Positions 10,190-18,548 of a stretch of 64,000 nucleotides of DNA are shown here, piece by piece. The DNA comes from an uncultured Actinomycetales bacterium. GTDB taxonomy: Bacteria; Actinomycetota; Actinomycetes; S36-B12. The notes under the pieces were generated by a model that saw only the letters and a list, made by a program, of their open reading frames with translations, ran no database searches and was not told the origin of the DNA. Both the position numbers and the translations under genes were made by a program. The stretch spans positions 1 to 64,000 of the forward strand of contig CAJXYI010000007.1 of NCBI GenBank assembly GCA_913063435.1, given 5' to 3'. How positions within the stretch are numbered: position 1 is the first letter of the stretch; each line of letters starts with the position of its first letter.

Positions 10190-10456
10190 ATGGGTCGCCG
10201 TCGCCCAGCGCGTCCGCCGGCACGTGCGCCGGAACGCCGCGATGTCACCGAGTCGCACCCCGATGGCGACTGGGTAGTCCGGCAGATCACCGGTGCGGCA
10301 TCCACGAAGCCATATCGGTGCCCGGGCTGTGATCAGGTCATCACACCGGCGACCCCGCATATCGTGGCCTGGCCCGTCGAGCGCGGCAGCGAGGAGCGTC
10401 GGCACTGGCACACACCCTGCTGGCGGGCGCGTGATCGCCGGAGGCCACGTTCGTGA
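10190..10456 (+). CDS. Small Cys/His-rich conserved actinobacterial protein (putative zinc-binding)
   Basis: YRCPGCDQVITPATPHIVAWPVERGSEERRHWHTPCW: CxxC...H...HWHxxC arrangement. Confidence 0.7.
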   Translation: MGRRRPARPPARAPERRDVTESHPDGDWVVRQITGAASTKPYRCPGCDQVITPATPHIVAWPVERGSEERRHWHTPCWRARDRRRPRS

Positions 10457-11217
10457 CCGGTGATGAGATCCGGGCCGGCAGCGTGCTGCCCGCCCGCCGA
10501 GAAGCGATCACGCTGCACACCGACGACGGCCTGACGCTAGTCGGGGAATTGGCGACCCCGGTGCAGGGCGAACCGATGGGCACGGTGATCTGCGTGCATC
10601 CGCTGCCCACCCACGGCGGCATGATGGATAGCCATGTGCTGCGCAAGGCAGCCTGGCGGCTTCCGGCGCTCGCAGGTATCGCGGTGCTGCGGTTCAATAC
10701 CCGGGGTACGACGTCTGCGGCCGGAACCAGCGAGGGAACCTTCGATGAGGCTCGCGGAGAAGGGCGGGACCTTGCCGCAGCGATCGGATTCGTCCGCGAC
10801 CGGGGCTTACCCGATCCTTGGCTGCTCGGTTGGTCGTTCGGCACCGATGTCGTGCTCAAGCACGGCGATGTCGAGCCGGTCGTGGGAGCGCTGCTGCTGT
10901 CGCCACCGCTGCGATTCACCAGCCCCGAGGAGTTGACAGCCTGGGAGCGTTCATCCCGCGACCTCGTCGCGCTGGTTCCCGAACTCGATGACTATCTGCG
11001 TCCCGACGAGGCACGTATCCGTTTCGCGGGGGTGCCCCAGGCCGAGGTGATCGGCGTCGAAGGGGCCAAGCACCTGTGGGTGGGCGAAACGTATGTGCGT
11101 ATCGTCCTCGATGAGATCGTCCGCCGGATCAACCCGCAAGCGGCACCCCTGCCGACCATCTGGTCGGCACACGATGCGTCCGTCCAGGGCGCCATGGAGA
11201 AGTGGAGTGAACTATGA
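10453..11217 (+). CDS. Alpha/beta hydrolase
   Basis: GTVICVHPLPTHGGMMDSHVL...RFNTRGT...WLLGWSFGTDV...GAKHLWVGE. Confidence 0.85.
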   Translation: MTGDEIRAGSVLPARREAITLHTDDGLTLVGELATPVQGEPMGTVICVHPLPTHGGMMDSHVLRKAAWRLPALAGIAVLRFNTRGTTSAAGTSEGTFDEARGEGRDLAAAIGFVRDRGLPDPWLLGWSFGTDVVLKHGDVEPVVGALLLSPPLRFTSPEELTAWERSSRDLVALVPELDDYLRPDEARIRFAGVPQAEVIGVEGAKHLWVGETYVRIVLDEIVRRINPQAAPLPTIWSAHDASVQGAMEKWSEL

Positions 11218-11972
11218 GCTTCGACCTGACGGGCCAGCGAGCACTGGTCACCGGAGCCTCCCGCGGCATCGGCCGGGCGATCGCGCTGGCCTATGCCCAG
11301 GCCGGCGCCGACGTCGCCGTTCTCGCCCGCAACGCCGATCTACTCGGCGAGGTGGTCGGCGAGATCGAGTCGATGGGGCGTCGTGCCGTCGCCTGCCCGG
11401 CTGACGTCCTCGACGACGATGCCCTCGTTGCTGCGGGTGCGCAGGCGGTGGAATACCTCGGGGGACTGGACACGCTGGTCAACAACGCCGGTGGCAACTC
11501 CTTCTCCATTCCGGTCGCCCAGATGCGGATGTCGGGATGGTCCAAGACGATGCGGCTGAATCTCGACTCGATCGTCACCCTGACCCAGTCGGTGCTGCCC
11601 GCGTTGATGGAGTCTCGTGGATCGGTGATCAATGTTGCTTCGGTGGTCGCACTGCGCGGCGCACCCACGATGGCGCACTATGGCGCGGCGAAAGCGGCCC
11701 TGGTGTCGTTCACCCAGAGCCTCGCGCTGGAGAGCGCGTGGGCCGGGGTGCGGGTCAACGCCCTACTGCCCGGCTGGATCGATACCGATCTGACCGACTT
11801 CCTGAGGGTCAGCGATGAGGCTGAGGCCGGGGTACTGGCCCGGGTGCCGATGGCGCGTTGGGGAACATCGATGGAGATCGCCGAGCCGGCGGTGTTCCTG
11901 GCATCATCGGCGGCTGCGTTCATGACGGGACAATCCCTCGTCGTCGACGGCGGTCTCTCCGCGATGCCATAG
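11214..11972 (+). CDS. Short-chain dehydrogenase/reductase (SDR)
   Basis: ALVTGASRGIGRAIALAYA, LVNNAGGNSF, YGAAKAAL, TGQSLVVDGGLS. Confidence 0.93.
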   Translation: MSFDLTGQRALVTGASRGIGRAIALAYAQAGADVAVLARNADLLGEVVGEIESMGRRAVACPADVLDDDALVAAGAQAVEYLGGLDTLVNNAGGNSFSIPVAQMRMSGWSKTMRLNLDSIVTLTQSVLPALMESRGSVINVASVVALRGAPTMAHYGAAKAALVSFTQSLALESAWAGVRVNALLPGWIDTDLTDFLRVSDEAEAGVLARVPMARWGTSMEIAEPAVFLASSAAAFMTGQSLVVDGGLSAMP

Positions 11973-12028
11973 CCCTTCTTCGGGCAAAAAGTGCCCGATT
12001 CGGGCCTGAATTGCCCGAAGAAGGGCTA
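11970..12028. repeat. Palindromic element copy 3 (17 bp perfect arms), spans both convergent stop codons
   Basis: TAGCCCTTCTTCGGGCA aaaagtgcccgattcgggcctgaat TGCCCGAAGAAGGGCTA; core resembles that of the 1668-1729 element. Confidence 0.93.
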
Positions 12029-14050
12029 GAGATTGGCTGCTCGACGGATTTCCCGCACGAAGGCCTTGGTGCCCTCCCAGCTGGGGTGCACGCCGTCGGA
12101 GACGAAGAAGTCCGCACGGCCACCTGACACGGCCGCCCAGTCGGCGATCACCGCATTGGGATAGTCGGGCACGACGGCGGCGATGACCTCGTTATTGGGT
12201 GCTGTCCAGCGACGCGGCACGTTCACGTTGACCACAACGACCCGTTCGCGATCAGCGAGCAGTTCCAGCATCGCACGCAGTTGACCCTCGGTCACGATGC
12301 CGTTCGTCCCGGTATGGATCACCACGGTGGGAGCGAGCAGTTCGGCTGCGGCCAGGGCTTCGACGCGTTCGAGCACACCCGCTGCCTGGCGACTGACTTC
12401 AGCATCCACCGATGTTCTGGCCACCTTGTCCTGCAGGTGACCGGAGACGCCGAGCAAGACCGAGTCGCCGATCGCGGTGAGAACTCCGTTGGCGTTGCGT
12501 GCTGGACCGGCGTCTGGCGTAGGCGCAGGGGTATTCGGTTCGTTGGTCGGTGCTGTGGTCGGTGCCGGGGTCGAGGCTGCGCTGCTGGTCGGTGCGGGGG
12601 TCGGGCTGGTAGTGGGGGATCCCGCAGGATCCGGGGTGGGTGAGGCGTCGATGAGGATGCTGGTCGGTCCACCGTCTTCGATCCCGATCGCAGCGGCGAC
12701 GTCGGGGGCGAGTTGAGCCTCGGTGGTCGGTGCGGTAGCCAACCCGGCGCCGGTGAGCAGGAGTGCTGCCATGCCGACCCCGCTTCCCACCAGGGCGCGC
12801 TGCGTCAGATGGGCTCGTTCCTCGTCCGGGGCGCCACGCCAGGTATCGATGAACCGTTTGATCGCACCCTTGCGGATGGGCATCTCCACGAATCGATACG
12901 ACAACTCCGCCAGGCCGAAGGTGATCGCGAATCGCAGGACGAGCAGGGGCAATCCGTCGAGGCCGATATCCAGATCCGGGCGGGTCACCATGAACACCGG
13001 CCAGTGCCACAGATACAGCCCGTAGGAGCGCTGCCCGATATAGCGCCACGGTTGCGTGCCCAGGGCCCTACCGAAGGGAGATGCGGGGTGGCTGGCCATT
13101 GCCACGAGCACGGCGACGAGCACGGCGAAGAACAAGAAGCCGCCGCGATAGAGCCAGCCGTCGAACTCACCGACCTGCCAGAACACCCAGATCACCGCGA
13201 GGAGCGCAGCCGCGCCGATGCCGACGAGGGCTGCACGGGCACCCGGTGGCACCCGCGTCGGCAGGCGGCCCGGTCGCCACACGGTTGCCAACGCTGCCCC
13301 GATGAGCAATCCCATGACGTGGGTGTCGGTGCCGAAGTAGGCCCGGCTGGGATCGGCGAGTTCGGGGTAGCCATTGCTGATGGAGATGATGGCCATCCAC
13401 ACCGTGGAGGCGATCGCGCCGACGAGCGCGGTGATGAGGACTGCGCGACGCCTACCGAATTTCAGTGCCACGAGGGTCAGTGCCGGCCAGATCAGATAGA
13501 ACTGTTCCTCGATCGCCAGTGACCACAGATGCTTGAGCAGCGGTGGCCGGCCGATGAACTCGAAGTAGGACTGATCGGCAGCGATGTACCACCAATTGTT
13601 GACGTAGAACAAGGATGCGATGGCGTCGGCGCGGAACGCTGGTGCGGCATCCCGGTAGAAGAAGGCAGCGGCAATCCCCACGACGGCGAGCATGAGCAGC
13701 AGCGCGGGGAGTAGCCGGCGAGCTCGACGGATGTAGAACGCCTTGAAATCGATGCGTCCACGCCGGTCGAATTCCTCGAGGACCAACGAGGTGATCAAGA
13801 ATCCCGACAGGACGAAGAACACGTCGACGCCAAGGAAGCCGCCCGGCATCCAGGGCAGGTCGGCGTGATAGAGCATGACGCCGAGTACGGCGAGGGCGCG
13901 GATGCCATCGAGGCCGGGCAGGTAGCCCATCTCGCCCTTCTTGCGGCCCCGATCGAGATTCCACGGAACCTGGTCGGCGGGCGCCGAAGCAGGCGCGGAA
14001 GCCTGCGCCGAAGCTGACATGGAGGCGGGCGCGGTCGAACTCCTCGCCAC
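12026..14050 (-). CDS. Acyltransferase-3 membrane protein with C-terminal SGNH domain (OafA/OatA-like)
   Basis: GYLPGLDGIRALAVLGVMLYHADLPWMPGGFLGVDVFFVLSGFLIT, Pro/Thr/Ala-rich linker, SGNH signature TAIGDSVLLG and DGVHPSWEG. Start GTG 14050 with GGAGG. Confidence 0.93.
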   Translation of the reverse strand: MARSSTAPASMSASAQASAPASAPADQVPWNLDRGRKKGEMGYLPGLDGIRALAVLGVMLYHADLPWMPGGFLGVDVFFVLSGFLITSLVLEEFDRRGRIDFKAFYIRRARRLLPALLLMLAVVGIAAAFFYRDAAPAFRADAIASLFYVNNWWYIAADQSYFEFIGRPPLLKHLWSLAIEEQFYLIWPALTLVALKFGRRRAVLITALVGAIASTVWMAIISISNGYPELADPSRAYFGTDTHVMGLLIGAALATVWRPGRLPTRVPPGARAALVGIGAAALLAVIWVFWQVGEFDGWLYRGGFLFFAVLVAVLVAMASHPASPFGRALGTQPWRYIGQRSYGLYLWHWPVFMVTRPDLDIGLDGLPLLVLRFAITFGLAELSYRFVEMPIRKGAIKRFIDTWRGAPDEERAHLTQRALVGSGVGMAALLLTGAGLATAPTTEAQLAPDVAAAIGIEDGGPTSILIDASPTPDPAGSPTTSPTPAPTSSAASTPAPTTAPTNEPNTPAPTPDAGPARNANGVLTAIGDSVLLGVSGHLQDKVARTSVDAEVSRQAAGVLERVEALAAAELLAPTVVIHTGTNGIVTEGQLRAMLELLADRERVVVVNVNVPRRWTAPNNEVIAAVVPDYPNAVIADWAAVSGGRADFFVSDGVHPSWEGTKAFVREIRRAANL

Positions 14051-14147
14051 GTGCCCTCCTCATGACCGGTCGACCGGTAGACCAGAACCTGTCTGACGGT
14101 GGCCACCGCCGTGTGGTTCCGGCCCATCGTAAGGCCGGGTGGGGCCG

Positions 14148-15488
14148 TTATGCGCCGGCGAAACGCGTGATCTCAGGCAGGAGGGCGGCCCGCTTGGCCT
14201 CGTCTTTGACTCCCAGTCCAGTCTCGGGCGCCAGGCACAGCACGCCGACCTTGCCCTGGTGGGCGTTGTGGTGGACCTCCAAGGTCGCCTCTCCCACGTC
14301 CTCGAGGGCGAAGGTCTTGGACAGCGTGGGGTGGATCAGACCTCGATCGATGAGTCGGTTGGCCTCGTAGGCCTCGCGGTAGTTGGCGAAATGGGAGCCG
14401 ATGATGCTCTTGAGGTTCATCCAGAGATAGCGGTTGTCGTACTCGTGCATGAATCCCGACGTCGAGGCGCAGGTGACGATCTTGCCGCCCTTGCGGGTGA
14501 CGTAGATGCTGGCACCGAAGGTCTCGCGGCCGGGATGCTCGAAGACGATGTCGATGTCATCCCCGCCGGTGAGTTCGCGGATGCGTTTGCCGAAGCGCTT
14601 CCATTCGCTGGGGTCCTGGGTGGTGTCGTCCTTCCAGAACCGGTATCCCTCGGCCTTGCGATCGATGATCAATTCCGCACCCATCGACCGGCACAGATCG
14701 GCCTTGTCCGGGCTGGACACCACGCAGACCGGGATCGCGCCGCCGTTGATGGCGTACTGGGTGGCATAGGAACCCAAGCCCCCCGAGGCGCCCCAGATCA
14801 GCACCACGTCGCCCTGCTTCATGCCTCCGCCATGGTGGGATACCAGCTGGCGGTAGGCGGTGGAATTGACCAGGCCGGGAGAGGCAGCCTCCTCCCAGGT
14901 GAGGTGCGCGGGCTTGGGGAGCAACTGGTTGGACTTCACCAGAGCGATCTCGGCCAGGCCGCCGAAGTTCGTCTCGAAACCCCAGATGCGCTGTTCGGGA
15001 TCCATCATCGTGTCGTCGTGGCCCAGCGGGCTTTCCAATTCCACGCTCAGGCAGTGGGCGACGACCTCGTCGCCGGGCTTCCACGCGTTGACACCCGGAC
15101 CGGTGCGCAACACGATGCCCGCCGCATCCGAACCGATGATGTGATACGGCAGATCGTGCCTCTTGGCCAGATCATGGGTCTTGCCGTACCGCTTCAAGAA
15201 GCCGAAGGTCGACACCGGTTCGAAGATCGAGGTCCACACGGTGTTGTAGTTGATGCTCGAGGCCATGACCGCGATCAGCGCCTCGCCCGGACCGAGCTCA
15301 GGAAGGGGCACCTCGTCGATGTGGAGGGACCGGCGCGGGTCCTTGTCCCAGGTGGACATGCCCTCGAACATGTCGGCCTCATCGGCATGCACCGTGACGG
15401 CCCGATAGGACTCGGGTAGCGCCATCGAGGCGATGTCGCCGGATTCGGCCCCCTCGAGGGCGGTGTACAACGGACTGGCCGACTGCAT
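14148..15488 (-). CDS. ccrA: Crotonyl-CoA carboxylase/reductase
   Basis: MDR family with CCR features (VHADEADMFEGMSTWDKDPRRSLHIDEVPLPELGPGEALIAVMASSINYNTVWTSIFEP). Confidence 0.93.
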   Translation of the reverse strand: MQSASPLYTALEGAESGDIASMALPESYRAVTVHADEADMFEGMSTWDKDPRRSLHIDEVPLPELGPGEALIAVMASSINYNTVWTSIFEPVSTFGFLKRYGKTHDLAKRHDLPYHIIGSDAAGIVLRTGPGVNAWKPGDEVVAHCLSVELESPLGHDDTMMDPEQRIWGFETNFGGLAEIALVKSNQLLPKPAHLTWEEAASPGLVNSTAYRQLVSHHGGGMKQGDVVLIWGASGGLGSYATQYAINGGAIPVCVVSSPDKADLCRSMGAELIIDRKAEGYRFWKDDTTQDPSEWKRFGKRIRELTGGDDIDIVFEHPGRETFGASIYVTRKGGKIVTCASTSGFMHEYDNRYLWMNLKSIIGSHFANYREAYEANRLIDRGLIHPTLSKTFALEDVGEATLEVHHNAHQGKVGVLCLAPETGLGVKDEAKRAALLPEITRFAGA

Positions 15489-15522
15489 GGGGTCCCCTTC
15501 ACTCAGATGTCGAAGCCGCGCT

Positions 15523-15538
15523 GTTAACGATCGTTAAC
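15523..15538. promoter_or_regulatory. 16 bp perfect palindrome GTTAACGATCGTTAAC, candidate repressor operator upstream of ccr
   Basis: Exact palindrome; lies 8 nt downstream of a minus-strand TAGACT (-10-like, 15547-15552). Confidence 0.7.
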
Positions 15539-15581
15539 GCCACTCAAGTCTAGCCAATGACCGCTGACGATGGCCACCATC

Positions 15582-15625
15582 CGTCACAGTGCCTGTCACA
15601 GTGCCCGTCGCAGTGCCTGTCACCA
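15582..15625. repeat. Short tandem repeat, about 3.5 copies of a 12 bp unit (TGTCACAGTGCC)
   Basis: cGTCACAGTGCC TGTCACAGTGCC CGTCGCAGTGCC TGTCACC. Confidence 0.8.
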
Positions 15626-15826
15626 GGTGATGTACCCCTCGGCGCGGGCGATGTACAGCCCGACCACGATCACCCCGAGGCCGACGGTGATGACGATGAG
15701 CTTGGTGATCTTGCGGATGATGGCGAATGCGAGCAGGACCACGATGACGATGGCGGCGATCAGCAGCACCGGAGTGTCGATCGGCGAGGTGATCGGCGAG
15801 GTGACTGCTGTCGCGATGGTGACCAT
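15620..15826 (-). CDS. Small membrane protein (68 aa)
   Basis: Two hydrophobic stretches LLIAAIVIVVLLAFAII and LIVITVGLGVIVVGLYI; lies between mce and ccr on the same strand. Confidence 0.6.
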   Translation of the reverse strand: MVTIATAVTSPITSPIDTPVLLIAAIVIVVLLAFAIIRKITKLIVITVGLGVIVVGLYIARAEGYITW

Positions 15827-15834
15827 CGACTGAC

Positions 15835-16263
15835 TCAGTGCTCGCCCGGCTCGACGAGTTCGACGAGGACCCCGCCGGCATCCTTGGGGTGGATGAAGTT
15901 CACCCGCGATCCGGCCGTCCCGGACTTGGGGGATTCATAGAGAAGGCGCAGGCCCTCGGAACGCAGTTGCGCGCAGGCGGCATCGATGTCCTCGACGCGG
16001 TAGGCGATCTGCTGGATGCCGGGCCCGCTCCGGTCGAGGAATTTGCCGATGGTCGTGTCGGGGCTCAGCGGGGCGAGGAGCTGGATGCAGGATCCGGAAT
16101 CGCCCACGGCGAGCATCGCCTCGCGAACCCCCTGCTCCTCATTGATCTCCTCGTGCACGACCTGCATGCCGTAGGCGCGCGCGTAGAACGCCATTGCCTC
16201 GTCGAGGTCGGGAACGGCGATGCCGACGTGATCGATCTGGGTGAACAGTCCCTGGGCGGTCAT
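15835..16263 (-). CDS. mce: Methylmalonyl-CoA / ethylmalonyl-CoA epimerase
   Basis: QIDHVGIAVPDLDEAMAFYARAYGMQVVHEE...GPGIQQIAYRVEDIDAAC...GSRVNFIHPKDAGGVLVELVE. Confidence 0.95.
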   Translation of the reverse strand: MTAQGLFTQIDHVGIAVPDLDEAMAFYARAYGMQVVHEEINEEQGVREAMLAVGDSGSCIQLLAPLSPDTTIGKFLDRSGPGIQQIAYRVEDIDAACAQLRSEGLRLLYESPKSGTAGSRVNFIHPKDAGGVLVELVEPGEH

Positions 16264-16351
16264 CTCGTATGGCCTCCGGTTGCCTCGGCGGTGGTCGCTA
16301 CAGTGAGGCCCATCGTGGCAAATGCCAGTTTTCGAGTGCACGGAGGTCCCC

Positions 16352-17548
16352 ATGGTCGCGTCCACCACTGATCCCTCGGTCATCGTCGCCGGTGCCCGTA
16401 CTCCGATGGGTCGTCTGCTCGGATCGCTGAAGGGGATGAGCGCGGCCGATCTCGGCGGAGTGGCGATCAAGGCGGCGCTGGAGCGTTCGGGAGTGCGCCC
16501 CGACCAGGTGGACTACGTCATCATGGGCCAGGTGATCCAGGCCGGGGCGGGCCAGAACGCCACGCGCCTGGCCGCCACCCAGGCGGGCATCGGCATGGAT
16601 GTGCCGTCGATGACCATCAACAAGGTCTGCCTGTCGGGTATCGACGCCATCGCGCTCGCCGATCAACTCATCCGCGCCGGTGAATTCGATGTCGTCGTCG
16701 CCGGCGGCATGGAGTCGATGACCCAGGCGCCGCATCTGCTCCTCGGATCACGGGAGGGCGTGAAGTACGGCGACTGGACGATGGTCGATGCGATGGCCCA
16801 CGATGCGCTGCGCTGCAGTTTCGATCTGTGTGCGATGGGGGAGGCCACGGAGAACTACAACTCCCGGTACTCCTTCACCCGGGAGGATCAGGATGCGTTC
16901 GCGGCTCGTTCGCATCATCGAGCTGCGGAGGCGACGAAGAACGGCCTGTTCGAGGCGGAGATCACCCCGGTGCTGATCCCGCAGCGCAAGGGCGACCCGA
17001 TCGAGTTCACTACCGACGAGGGGATTCGCGCCGACACGACGGCTGACAGCCTCGGCGGTCTGCGACCGGCCTTCGCCAAAGACGGCACGATCACCGCGGG
17101 CAACGCTTCCCAGATCTCCGACGGCGCTGCGGCGGTCGTGGTGATGAGCAAGGCGAAGGCGACCGAACTGGGGCTTTCCTGGCTCGCCGAAATCGGTGCG
17201 CACGGCGTGGTCGCCGGCCCCGACTCGTCGCTGCATGAGCAGCCGGCCAACGCCATTCGCAAAGCCTGTGAGAAAGAAGGCATCGCCGTCTCCGATCTGG
17301 ATCTGATCGAGATCAACGAAGCGTTCGCCGCCGTGGGGCTCGCTTCAATGGCGGCTTTGGGTGTCGATGAGGAGATCGTCAACGTCAACGGTGGAGCCAT
17401 CGCGCTCGGGCACCCGGTCGGCATGTCCGGAGCCCGCATCACCTTGCACCTGGCCCTCGAACTCGCCCGACGCGGTGGCGGAGTCGGGGCTGCGGCCCTG
17501 TGCGGTGGCGGTGGACAGGGAGATGCGCTCATCGTGCGTGTGCCCTAG
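16352..17548 (+). CDS. Acetyl-CoA C-acetyltransferase (thiolase)
   Basis: [44 protein letters not shown]; start ATG 16352 with GGAGG. Confidence 0.95.
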   Translation: MVASTTDPSVIVAGARTPMGRLLGSLKGMSAADLGGVAIKAALERSGVRPDQVDYVIMGQVIQAGAGQNATRLAATQAGIGMDVPSMTINKVCLSGIDAIALADQLIRAGEFDVVVAGGMESMTQAPHLLLGSREGVKYGDWTMVDAMAHDALRCSFDLCAMGEATENYNSRYSFTREDQDAFAARSHHRAAEATKNGLFEAEITPVLIPQRKGDPIEFTTDEGIRADTTADSLGGLRPAFAKDGTITAGNASQISDGAAAVVVMSKAKATELGLSWLAEIGAHGVVAGPDSSLHEQPANAIRKACEKEGIAVSDLDLIEINEAFAAVGLASMAALGVDEEIVNVNGGAIALGHPVGMSGARITLHLALELARRGGGVGAAALCGGGGQGDALIVRVP

Positions 17549-17560
17549 GCGCAGGCGACG

Positions 17561-18544
17561 GTGGAGCGCTCGGCGATGGACGGCGTAGCAGAGCTGGTCG
17601 ACCGTGTCGTCGCCGGTGAACCGCGGGCCATCGGCCGGATGATCTCCTGGGTCGAGGATGGCTCACCGCGCCTACCCGAGGCGATGGCGCTGGTGGCGGC
17701 GCGACCGGGTCGTGCACACGTCGTGGGAGTCACGGGGCCACCGGGTGTCGGGAAGTCGACGATGACCTCCGCGCTGGTGTCGGCCTGGCGAACGCGTGGA
17801 GACCGGGTCGGGGTGATCGCGGTCGATCCATCCTCACCGTTCTCCGGTGGGGCGCTCCTGGGCGACCGCATCCGAATGCACGAGCACGCCACCGATCCGG
17901 GTGTGTTCATCCGGTCGATGGCCTCGCGCGGACATCTGGGTGGGTTGGCGGCGACGACGCCGCAGGCTGTGCGCATCCTGGCAGCGGCAGGGTTCGACAT
18001 CGTGATCGTGGAGACCGTCGGGGTCGGACAATCCGAGGTCGACGTGGCGGCCTCCGCCGACACCACGCTGGTGCTGCTGGCGCCCGGCATGGGCGATGGG
18101 ATCCAGGCCGCCAAGGCCGGCATCTTGGAGGTCGGGGACGTGCTGTGTGTGAACAAGGCCGACCGGGAAGGTGCGCAGGCAAGCGCGCGCGAGGTGCGCC
18201 AGATGCTCGAACTCTCCGAACGTGGACCCCAGGATTGGCAGCCCGTAGTCGTTACTTCCGTGGCCAGCCGGGGTGAGATCGACGAGGTGCTAGCGGCTCT
18301 CGACGCGCACCGGGAGTTCGCTCAGACCACGGGTGTGGATCGAGTCCGCCGTCATCGCCGGGCGGTCGACGAGGTCACTGCCGTGACCCTCGCCCAGATC
18401 GAGCGCCGGTTGGCGACCATCGATGCAGCGTTCGTCGCGGATCTCGCCGATCAGGTCGCCTCCGGTGATCTGGACCCCTTCACCGCGGCCGATCGATTAC
18501 GCGCCCACCTCGGTATCGACGCAGATGGGGCGATGCCAGGATAG
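17561..18544 (+). CDS. meaB: Methylmalonyl-CoA mutase-associated GTPase MeaB
   Basis: GVTGPPGVGKSTMTSALV, VIAVDPSSPFSGGALLGDRIRM, VETVGVGQSE, NKAD. Confidence 0.95.
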   Translation: MERSAMDGVAELVDRVVAGEPRAIGRMISWVEDGSPRLPEAMALVAARPGRAHVVGVTGPPGVGKSTMTSALVSAWRTRGDRVGVIAVDPSSPFSGGALLGDRIRMHEHATDPGVFIRSMASRGHLGGLAATTPQAVRILAAAGFDIVIVETVGVGQSEVDVAASADTTLVLLAPGMGDGIQAAKAGILEVGDVLCVNKADREGAQASAREVRQMLELSERGPQDWQPVVVTSVASRGEIDEVLAALDAHREFAQTTGVDRVRRHRRAVDEVTAVTLAQIERRLATIDAAFVADLADQVASGDLDPFTAADRLRAHLGIDADGAMPG

Positions 18545-18548
18545 GCGC

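Noticed and set aside
12477-12716. Repetitive GGTCGGTGC-type sequence considered as a tandem repeat or CRISPR-like region
   Set aside because: It encodes the Pro/Thr/Ala-rich linker of the acyltransferase protein; irregular codon-level repetition without spacers.
12281-13522. Plus-strand ORFs (for example 12713-13522) opposite the acyltransferase-3/SGNH gene
   Set aside because: Antisense shadow ORFs; the minus-strand frame has clear acyltransferase and SGNH signatures.
14139-15419. 426 aa plus-strand ORF antisense to ccr
   Set aside because: Mirror of the recognised ccr gene, no family signature of its own.
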